Source: a virus | IMG/VR virus record: IMGVR_UViG_3300033571_006811 | Span: 1 to 28,489 of that record | Reading direction: 5' to 3' (one strand) | DNA length: 28,489 nucleotides | Shown here: piece after piece, positions 8,606 through 20,600 of the stretch | Layout: the number at the start of each line of letters is the position of its first letter | Numbering within the stretch: position 1 is the stretch's first letter | Program-made: the position numbers and the translations under genes | Notes under the pieces: generated by a model | Told to the model about the DNA's origin: nothing | Databases searched by the model: none | Seen by the model: only the letters and a program-made list of their open reading frames with translations

Positions 8606-11600
8606 ATGGCAGACAAAATATTTCCAAAAAGCGGTTTACCTATTAGAAGATCGGTAGAACTATTACCACAGATTTTTCAAACAACTACTAATGACAAATT
8701 TATGTCAGGGGTTGTTGATCCTTTAATACAACCAGGAGTTTTACAAAAAACTGTAGGTTACATTGGAAGAAGATATGGTAAGACCTATAGCGGTAAAGAC
8801 ATATATCTTAACACAGATCAAACTCTTCGCAGCAGATATCAATTAGAACCCGGTGTCGTAATCAAGAACCAAGACACCATTGAAGGATTTTATGACTATC
8901 TTGATTTTAAAAATCAACTGAAATTTTTTGGAAACGAAAACGAAAGAGATGACTTAACTACTAGCCAAGAACACTATTCTTGGAATCCTCCTATTGACTG
9001 GGATAAGTTTATTAATTACCGAGAATACTATTGGGAACCATCTGGTCCGCTGAGAGTACAGGTTGCCGGACAATCTAAGTCTATAGTTAGTTCGTATAAA
9101 GTTTCTTTAGGATCTGCGTATTCATTCATATTCACTCCTGATGGATACACAAATAATCCTTTGGTAACGCTATATCGAGGACAAACTTATAAATTTAAAA
9201 TAGATGCTCCTAACGAAGGATTTGTAATTAGAACTAACTATGATGTTGGAACACTATATTACAGACCCGAACTACCATATTCCAAAGGGCAGACAACAAT
9301 ATTCAACGGAAAGGTATGGAAAGCCAAAGTTGACATTGCTGCAGGAGATGGCAGTACGATCACAACAGATTCTCAAGATTGGGAATATGTTTCTTTAGTA
9401 TCGGTGGGCACCGCTTCTGATTATAACAAGGGTGTAACTAATAATAGAATTGAAAATGGAACATTGATATTTGAAGTTCCATTTGATGCGCCCGATGTGT
9501 TGTATTATCAGAGCGTGATTGATCCTAATAAATTTGGTCAATTTATAATTTCAAATATTGAATCCAATACCGACTTAGATGTAGAAAAAGAGATTCTTGG
9601 AAAATCGCAATACACTAGCAGTAATGGTATTGAATTTTCTAATGGAATGATTATAGAATTTACTGGATCGGTTACACCTGAAAAATATGCCTCTGACGGT
9701 TGGTTAGTTGAAGGAGTTGGAGAAAAAATCTCATTAATTAGATTTACAGATTTAATAGTTCCTATAATTTCAAAGACCGTTCCTGAAGTGTTATTTGATA
9801 ATGAAGGATTTGACACGCAGCCATTTGATGATGCTAGTCAGTATCCCGGACAGAAAGATTATATTACTATCAATAGAAGTAGTCTAGACAAAAATCCGTG
9901 GAGTCGATATAATCGATGGTTTCACAGATCAGTACTTGAAAATGCATATAAGTTGAGAGGCCAAGATTTTCCAGCCTCGGAAGATGCAAGAGCAAAGAGA
10001 CCTATCATCGAGTTTGTTTCTAATTTACGATTGATAAATCATGGTATAAAAGCCAAGGAAGCTGTGGACTTTGTAGACAGCTATACTACTGATGCATTTT
10101 CAACTATTGAGGGCAGTTTAGGTTATAACATCGATGGAGAATTTTTATTTGAAGGTGCCCGCATCTTAGTAATTGCCGATTCTGATATATTAGCGAATAA
10201 TAAAATATATCAAGTTGAGTTTATTACACACAACAATAGAAAACAGATACACTTAAGAGCCACTGAAGACTCTAATCCAATTCTTGGCGATTCGGTTATT
10301 GTAAGACGAGGAAAAGAATACGGCGGAGTTATGTTCCATTATAATGGTTCTAGCTGGGTCTCTAGTCAAAGTAAAACATCTGTTAACCAATCACCGAAGT
10401 TTGATGCTTATGATGAAAATGGAATAAGTTTTTCAAATAAAGAATATTATCCCACTACAACATTTACAGGTACTGAAATTTTATCTTATAAAGTTGGCAG
10501 TAGCGTTTCGGACGTTGAATTAGGATTCAGCCTAAGCTATCTTAATATTGACAATGTGGGAGATATACAGTTTAATTGGAATTGGGAAACTGATAACTTT
10601 TACTATACAGTAGATCAAGAAGCATTTTCAAAATCTATTTCTACAGGCTTTTATCAAATTGGCGAAAATATGGCCAATGGTTGGATTAAAACTGATAACT
10701 CTTATCTACAACCGATCATTGATAGTGCGGTGATTAGTCAATCAACAAATTCGATCTCTTTAAAGACTGTTGACTGGAGCCTGGTTTCTGAAGATACATT
10801 ATTAAAAATCAATTTTTATCTTAACGGAATACAATTTACAGATTCTTATACACGAAGCGGTTCGACTTTTACATTTGATAATAAAACATTTTCTGAGAAC
10901 GATGTAGTTTCAGTTAAAATAATAACTGATTTACCTCCTGATGAAGGATATTATGAAATTCCGGTAGGACTTGAAAAGAATCCGTTGAATCAAACTTTAG
11001 AAACATTCACCCTTGGACAGGCTATTGATCATTTATTAACTGCTGTTGAATTTAAAGAAGACTTTGTCGGAGAGTTGCCTGGAGTTTCTAATCTACGAGA
11101 TATTGTTGACTATCAAAAATACAGTAAACGTTTCTTAAAACATTCTGGATTAACTCCACTTGCGATTAATTTATTAACTGATAAAACTTCTAATATTATA
11201 AAATCAATTCGGTATGCTAAAAAGTCTTATACTGATTTTAAAAATAACTTTTTACAAAAAGCAACTGAAATAGATTTCAATGAAAACACAGCAGATTTTG
11301 TTGATGATATCATTAACGAACTAACAAAAACTAAATCCGAAAGAAGCCCTTTTGCAGATTCGGACATGGTTGGCTCTGGTGCTTACACATCTATTGATTA
11401 CACAGTTGATGATGTTGGAACTAATACATTTGCATTATCAGAAAAGTTTGGATTAGATGCATTAAGTAGAAAGGCTGTTTATATCTACATAAACGACCAG
11501 CAGTTATTATACATGAGAGATTATGAGTTTAACTCAACGTTTGGTTTCTTAATTCTAAAAGTTGAGTTAACCAGAGGAGATCAAATCCAAATCCGCGAAT

Positions 11601-14600
11601 ATGTATCGACTGCATATAATCATATTCCGCCTACTCCTACAGCGATGGGGATGTATAAAAAATATACTCCGATTAAATTTTTAGATGATACCTATGTCGA
11701 ACCTACATGGGTAATACAAGGTCATGACGGCAGCATCACAGTTGCCTATGATGATTACAGAGACGATGTGTTATTAGAATTAGAATATAGAATCTATAAT
11801 AATATCAAAGTTACTTATGACAGAGATATATTTGACATAGACTCTGTTGTCGGAGGCTACTATTTTAACAGCAGTACATATTCTAAAAATCAACTTGATA
11901 ACATAGTTGTTCAAGAATTTCTAAAATGGGTGCAAAACACCAATATTAATTATACTTTAAACGAATATTTTGACAGTGAAAATTCTTTCACCTATACATA
12001 TTCTAATATGGCAGATCCCGCAGGTACGGAAAACTTGCCTGGTTGGTGGAGAGGCGTGTATCAGTGGTTCTATGATACTGACAGACCACATCGCTGTCCT
12101 TGGGAAATGCTAGGCTTTTCAGAACAACCAGATTGGTGGGAAAGTGAGTACGGTCCTGCTCCATATACTAACGGAAACCTGTTATTGTGGGAAGATCTCA
12201 GAGATGGTATTATTCGTCAAGGAGACCGTGCTGGCACATATGACAGATATAAACGATCTACAATTATGTCGCACATTCCTGTAGACGGAGATGGAAATTT
12301 ATTAAGCCCATTAGATTCAAACCTAGCACAAAATTTTAGCCTAATCAATAACAGAGGACCGTTTGTATTAGGTGATATTAGCCCAGTCGAATATGCATGG
12401 AGATCAAGTTCAGAATGGCCGTTTGCTGTGGTCATGGCAATGTCATTATTAAAACCATTTGAGTTTATCAATGATAGCTTTGATATTTCAAAGACAAAGA
12501 TCAACATTATAAATCAAACAGTAAATGCAGAAACAAATCTATTTGTAACTCCTGCTGATATAATGCTTCCTGGTGTGAGTGCGGATTTAACATTTGGATT
12601 AGTGAAATATCTAACAGGGTATCTAAAATCAAGAGGTTTAGATCTTGCTGAGTACGAATCTAAATTACAAAATTTAAATGTTGCATTATCAAATAGACTG
12701 GCAGGCTTTGCAGATAAAGAACAACAGAAATATCTTTTAGATAGCAAGAGTCCCAAGTCGTCTACAAGTAATATCTTTATACCTCAAGAAAATTATGATA
12801 TTATTTTTAATGTAAGTTCGCCCATTGCCAGCTTGTCTTACAGTGGTGTAATTGTTGAAAAAGTTGAAGGGGGTTGGGTTCTTACAGGTTATGATAATGT
12901 TCATCCTTACTTCAATTATCACGAGGCCAGCCCCAATAAGGGAGATCCGATCATTACGGTTGGTGGCGTAAGTGAAGAATTTGTTGATTGGTCGCAAGAT
13001 ACAACATATAACAATGGTAGAATAACACGCTATAGAAATGACTTTTATAGGGCATTGAAAACTCACATATCAACAGCTGAGTTTGATAAAACACTATGGA
13101 AAAAATTACCAAACATCCCTGTAGTTGGCGGAGTTGAAGCTCAGCGAAGAAGATCATTTAATACACTTAATCCTCAGAAATTAGTCTACGGAACCAAGTT
13201 AACCTCGATTCAATTAGTGGTAGATTTTCTATTAGGGTATGAAAATTATTTGATATCTCAAGGATTTATTTTTAATAGTTTTGATCCTACAATTAAATCA
13301 GCAGCAAATTGGTTAACATCTTCTAAAGAGTTCATGTACTGGACTACTCATAATTGGGCCGTTGGGTCATTAATAACCTTAAGCCCAGCGGCTGAAAAAA
13401 TAGATATTACTATTCCTGTTGGAGTTGCTGATAATTTATTAGATGGATTTTATGATTATCAGGTTTTGAAAAGCGATGGTAAGGTATTACCTATCGCAAA
13501 TATTAATGTTAATAGGGGTTTTCAAAACATTACAATCGAAACAGTTAATACTACTAACGGAATTTATTTCTTAAAAATTTATTTTGTTCTTAAAGAACAC
13601 GTAGTAGTATTCAGCGATAGAACAGTATTCAACGATGTCATATATGATAAAACAACAGGATATCGCCAAGAGAGAATCAAAAATCAAGGATTTGTAACCA
13701 CCGACTGGGACGGAGATTATACAAGCCCTGGATTCTTGTTTGATAATGTAAACATTCAGAACTGGCAACCTTTTACGGATTATAGATCTGGAGACATTGT
13801 TTCTTATAGAAGTTATAATTGGACAAGCCTGTCAAATCAAATAGGTTCTGAAACCTTTAATGATGCATACTGGTCTAAACTCGATAGCACTCCGGAAAAG
13901 CAACTGGTTTCAAATTTTGATTATAAGATTAATCAATTTGAAGATTATTATGAAGTTTCCGCAGACGGATTAGGAAATAGCCAACGAAGTCTTGCTAGAC
14001 ATTCTATCGGTTACCAACCTCGTGAATACCTACAAAATCTAGCAGAAGATCCTGTAACACAATTTCAATTATATCAGGGTTTCATCAGAGAAAAAGGAAC
14101 CAACAATGCTGTAACTAAGGTGTTTAATAAACTCAGCAATTCAACATCTGGTAGCATAGAACTTAGAGAAGAATGGGCATTTAGAGTCGGACGCTTAGGC
14201 GGAGTTGAACAATTACGTGAAGTTGAGATGACATTATACAAAGATAGATTTGTAATAAATCCTCAACCAATAATTATTTCTACAGAATTACCAGATTCTG
14301 TTATTGATCAATATTATAGAGTTCTCAAGACAGACTTTACAATTGATCCGTTGAGATATTCAACAGACATAAACCCAACAACGACTGATTCGCTGTTATC
14401 TAGGGTTCCTGGATATGTTAAAACAGATCATGTAGATTTCATTGTTTCGACTAGAGATTCGATACTAGATCTAGACATCGAAAATTTTGAAGAAAATGAT
14501 CATGTATGGATAACATTTGATCAATATTCTTGGACGGTCCTTCGATATAATGAATCCCCAATTTTAGTTATAACAAACATAACAAAAGAAAAAACCAAGG

Positions 14601-17600
14601 TAACAATTGAAGTAGGAAGATTCCACGAATGTAATGTTGATGATATCATTGGTATCAAAGACATTGAAAATCTAACAGGTTTTTATAAGATTGTTTCTGT
14701 TACTCCTAGAACTGTGACAGTTGAAGTTTCGGCTAGCGCCAAAGAACCAGGATGGGACGGAAGTTCAATAGTCAACTTGAAATTGTTTACCAAAGCAAGG
14801 TTTGCCAGCTATGAAGATATAGGTCCTCAACAAGCGGCGTTATTAACAACTGGCTCAAAATTATGGATCGATGACAATTCAAGTAACGGCTGGGAAGTTG
14901 TACAAAAAACAAAACAATTTATTATTAAGGAACTGGTTGATCCCGGTATTGCCGAACCAACACATCTAGGAACAAAAACACTTTATAATTCTCTAACACA
15001 ACAGACAATCGCTAGCATACCCGATACTGGATATGTAATGATATACGGTTCTGTAGTAAGCGGACTTTCAGTTTTTCAGGTATTAACTCCGGCAGAAAGC
15101 ATAAGATCAAGCGTGACCGGATCATTTGGTCGAGCAATGGCTCTCAGCCCAGACGGAACACAGCTAATTGTAGGTTCCCCTGCAGCTGGATTCCTTAGCA
15201 GTTATTACAAAGGAACTTTTGATCCTTCAACAGCATATCAACCAAATGAAATAGTCCAGTGGGATAATCAACTATGGGTAGCACAAGTTGCTTTAACAAC
15301 TCCTCCATATCCATCGTCGATATCTACCGTCTGGTTACCTCAAGGAATTATTCCGGTCACAACTTCTGGAACTAGCACAGGTTTCACAAATCAAGGAATA
15401 ATTTCCATATATAAATGGACTGGACAGCGTTGGCAAATTACTGGATCGTACCTAAGCCCTCGCCCATCAGCTAACGAAACATTCGGATCTGAGATTACAA
15501 TTAGTCAATCTGGTACAACATATTATGCTTCTATTGCGGCCAAAGGTGCATTTGGTAGCAAAGGAAGAGTATATGTCTTTAAAGGATCCACACTAGGCGA
15601 CGGGTCAGTAACCTGGGAAATTCTTTCGATCGATAGCAACAACTTTGCTTTGCCTTTGCAAATTGCTTTTGATTCTGACGGATCAAGTGTAAACGCCGAT
15701 GTTGAAATAATCAAAGACGGAGACGAGTTTGGAACCGCATTGGCTACCAGTGGTGACGGAACAGTATTAGTTGTTGGTGCACCAAACAGCGACGGACAAT
15801 ATTTTGAAAATTATAGAGGATTATGGAAATCTGATGTTGCTTATCAACAAGACGATGTAGTGAAATACGAAGACAACTACTACAAAGTATCCGACTCTTC
15901 ATCAGTGATTGGAATAGATCCAAGCAATGCAGGTTGGGAAGATGTTGGAGATAGCAGTGCCCCAGCATCAGGAAAAGTATTTGTTTACAAAAAAGATGTT
16001 GACGACAAATATAACCTAATACAAACTATCGACGCAGGTTCGCTGGTACTAGTAGACGACACTCCATCAGTCGTTAATTCAAGAGCAGTTCAAACGTCAG
16101 CCATTGATTATTCGATAACATTAAAAAATACTACCGGAATAATAGTAAACATGCCGATCCTGTTTACTGGTACATCGTTTGGCGGACTGATCTCCGGAAC
16201 AACATATTACGTTAAAGAGATCCTTCAATTCGGTGTTAATGGAAAGATAAAAGTTAGCAGAACTTTTGGCGGCAATGTATTAGCCCTTACAACATCTACA
16301 GGATCACTAGAAGTCACTGCTGGCGGAACACCCGACATAAACGTTGGAGATCAATTTGGATACTCAGTAGACCTAGACTATTCGGGTTCTACATTGATTA
16401 TTTCAAGTCCTAGGGCAGATATTAATTTTCAAAATCAAGGATCTGCGTATGTGTTCACAACAGCCAGTTTAGATTCGATTGAATATAGATTAAAACAAAA
16501 ATTAGAAAGTTTTGAAAAATATCCTAATGAATATTTTGGACAGAGTGTTTCTATCAGTTCAACGGGTGAACGTGTTGCTATAGGTGCAAAAAATACTCCT
16601 TTCAAAGTTTCATCTAGATTAGATGTAGATAAAGGCACAACTTTTGATCAAGGAAGAACTAGATTTGTTGAAAGAAATGGATTTGCCGGAGCGGTTTATG
16701 TTTACGAGAAAAAACAAGGAATATATTTCTTAGTTGAAAAATTAGAAACAGATTTTTCTCCGTACGAATCTTTCGGAGCCACAGTTGATTGTACCGACTC
16801 GGTGATTGCAGTTGGTTCTCCCGATTATCGAGCTCCTGGCAGTCACTTAAACAGCATTGCATTTGACGGACCGATGATTGGTACTGTAAGATTGTTTTCT
16901 AAAAATCCAGAAGTTAATTCTTGGAATCTTTTGGAAACTCAAAAATCTTTAGTTGATACAAGAAAGATAAAAAGTATTTCTTTATACGATACAGTTAACA
17001 ATGTTAAGATACAAGACATCGACTATATTGATCATGCAAAACTAAAAATTCTTAACGTTGCCGAAAAAGAAATTAAATTTAAAACATTATACGACCCAGC
17101 GACTTACACCATTGGAACTGACGAGCAAGCAGTTGATGCGACAACAGCATGGGCTGAGAAAAACGTCGGTAAATTGTGGTGGGATTTATCAACAGTTAAA
17201 TGGAAATACTACGAACAAGGCGACACTGCGTATAAGACCAGTAACTGGAACGGACTTGTAGAAGGTTCAAGTGTTGATGTCTATGAGTGGGTACAGACAA
17301 GATTATTGCCAAGCGAATGGTCGATAGTAGCAGATACCACAGAAGGATTAGCATTAGGAATCTCCGGACAGCCTAAGCATCTTGATGACACAGTATATTC
17401 TATTAAAGAATTGTATAATTCAGTAACCGGTGAAATTTCTGGAACTTTATATTTTTATTGGGTTAAAAATAAAACTGTAGTACCAGAAAACATGCCAGGC
17501 CGAGAAATTTCTGCTGCATCGGTCGCTGCATATATTAGAGATCCGATAACCACAGGTGTGGCACACTTGGCGTTAATTGATTCTGATAAGTTTATTGCTT

Positions 17601-20600
17601 ATAACTTCAAGTCGATTATCACAACAGATACAGTTGTGATGAATATTGAATATTTTAAAAATAGCAAACAATTAAACCCAATTCATAACGAATATCAATT
17701 ATTAGTTGAAGGTGATCCTAATAGTACACCAGCACCGTCATTAGAAACCAAGTGGTTAGATAGTTTAATAGGAGTTGATGCACAAGGCGGAGCAGTTCCC
17801 GATCCTAGCTTGCCAGCTAAACAAAAATATGGTCTAAGTTTTAGACCAAGACAAAGCATGTTTGTAAATCGAGCTCCGATATTAAAAATAATAGTAACAA
17901 AGGTAAATGAGTTTTTATTAACTGCACCGTGGGCTGATGTTATTGAAGTTGAAGATCTAAACTTAATCGATCTTCCGCCCGACTCTGCTCTGAATTTATA
18001 CGACCAGTCAGTTGATACATATGAGGCTTTACAGACAGTTGGTACGACCAGAATCAAACAGGCACAGCTAAGAGTTAATATTTCTAACAATCAAATATCA
18101 TCAATCGATATTCTTGAAGCTGGGTTTGGTTATCGTACTATTCCTAATATAGAAATCTATGGCGACGGAGTCGGAGCTACAGCAGTTGCTACACTAGATA
18201 ATCAAGGAAGAATTAGTCAGGTAACCGTTACTAACAAAGGTAAAAAATACAGCGAAGCCACAGCCACAATAAGACAGTTTGCAGTATTAGTAACCTCTGA
18301 TGAAACTACTAAAGGATTTTGGGGAATTTATTCTTGGGACGACGAACGTCAAACTTTTTATAGAAGTAGAGCGCAGGCATTCGATACTTCTAGATATGGA
18401 TATGCTTATGATTGGTGGGCCGAGGGATATTCTGTAAAAACTAGAATTACTACTGAAATTCCTGATATCAGTTATGAACCATTGATAACTACAAAAATTG
18501 GTGATCTTATCAAGGCCAAACAATACGGCAACGGCGACTGGGCAGTCTTTGAAAGAGTATCTAACGATACAGAATTTTTCAAGAGATATCTATTAGTTGG
18601 TCGAGGTACAGGAACAATACAATTATCAGACTCTCTCTGGAACAACACAATGTCAGGAATTGGTTTTGATAACACAGTTTCTTTTGACAACGATTCTTAT
18701 GACATCGATAACAGCAAAGAATTAAGAATCATTCTAGAACGTATTAAACAATATTTGTTTATTGGCGAATATAGAAATGAATGGAATAATTTATTCTTTA
18801 CTTCTATTAGATATGCTCTTGCTGAGCAACAGTATGTTGATTGGGTATTTAAAACAAGTTTCTTAAATGCTACACATCTTGTCGGAGAATTACGAGAAAG
18901 ACTTAACTATAAAAATGATAATCTTGAAAGTTATCAAGATTATCTACACGAAGTTAAACCTTATAGAACCACAATTAGAGAATTCATTAGCAATTATGAA
19001 AAAATTGATAGAGTAGGATCTGCCAATACTGATTTTGACCTTCCTCCTACTTTTTCAGTTACTGAAGGAAAAATTGTACCGGTTACAACTAGTGATGAAA
19101 CATCACAGGCATATCCGTGGAAGTGGTGGCTTGACAACCATACCTATGAAATTATTTCAATCGAAGTGTCAAATCCTGGCAGCGGTTATATCCAGTCGCC
19201 TAATGTGTTAATTACCGGAGACGGTATTAACGCTTCTGCTAAAGCATATATTTCAAATGGAAAAGTTTCAGGAATAACTCTATTAAATTCAGGATCTGGA
19301 TTTACAGCAGCACCAACTATAACACTAGTTGGAGGAAACGGATCTAGCGGAGACAATGCCACAGCAGTTGCAATTATTGGGAATTCAAAAGCAAGAACAT
19401 TTACATTAGGAATAAAATTTGATAGATTTACAAAGACAGGACATCTTTCTTCTCTAGACAACTATCAACAATTTTATGCCAACGGGTATAGTGCAACATT
19501 TGAATTAAGTTATGCTCCTACTAGAGATAAGAGTCAGATACGAGTATTGAAAAATAATCAAGTGGTGTTGAACAGTGAATATAAGATTACTCTGTTTAAG
19601 TCTAGTACTGATACATTTTCTCTGTTAAAAGGAAAATTAATATTCACCGAAGTACCGGCCGGTCCAGACACAGCAACAGGGTATTTAGGAGATTTGATTG
19701 AAATTTACTATGTAAAGAATGATGAACTATTAGACAGTGTTAATAGAATTAACAAGTATTATTATCCTCTTGCAGGAATGAAAGGCAAAGACCTTGGACA
19801 GTTAATGACTGGCATAGACTTTGGAGGAGTTCAACTTCAAGGCACAACATTCGATGTCACCGGCGGTTGGGATGCATTACCTTGGTTCACAGACAGTTGG
19901 GATAGTGTTGAATCTAGTGCTGATTTTTATGTTATCTGTGATGGAAGTACATCGTTTGTAACACTTCCATTCACTCCTAGTACTGGTCAAGAAATAAATG
20001 TCTATCTAAAAAGATCGGGCGTTGGGCTGGGTCGTTCACCGAATACTATTGAAACATTAGGAGATCCAACTTCGCCTGAAGTAGTATATGAACCTATTGT
20101 CCCAGAACAACCAACAATCAGAATAGATGATCCTTATTTCTTTACTGAGAATGATTCATCTACATCGCCAAATCCTAACGCACAAATGCCAACATTTGTA
20201 GGAGACGGGGTTACACGAATAATTGAAATTGGCCAATACATTCAAACTAATGCAGGAGATACATTGATTTTCCGCCCAGCCGAAAGTGACGGATCTGTTA
20301 CTATCAATGATACTAATTTGTTAGATACTAAACTTAGTGGTGGAACATTAGCATCAATGGGTCCAGCGTATGTTACCGCAACAGGAACAAATGCTGAAGA
20401 CATAATCATTGACGGTGGAAAATTAATTTCACCAGATCAAGTTCCAGCTCCAGAAGAAAATATTCCAGGACAGGTATTAGAAAGTGTAAGCATCAAGGTG
20501 TTTACAACAGATACAGATGGAGCCGTTCCTTTACAGACAACTGTTCTTTCTGGTAATGGTGCTGATAATGTATTTTCTATAGGATTAAACATTTTTGAAT

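Larger units (their letters stand above)
15119..16915 (+). repeat. FG-GAP-like beta-propeller in the giant protein, six visible blades
   Basis: Six repeats begin with Phe-Gly at residues 2174, 2293, 2375, 2584, 2644 and 2723. Each has the form F-G-x(2)-hydrophobic strand-x-G-x-hydrophobic-G-(S/A)-(P/K); examples are FGRAMALSPDGTQLIVGSP, FGTALATSGDGTVLVVGAP and FGQSVSISSTGERVAIGAK. Several end in a second strand such as GKVFVYKK, GAVYVYEKK or GTVRLFSKN. This is the layout of FG-GAP (integrin-alpha type) propellers. The canonical DxDxDG calcium loop is not evident. Blade spacing is uneven (about 60 to 210 residues) because other modules are inserted. Confidence 0.65.
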
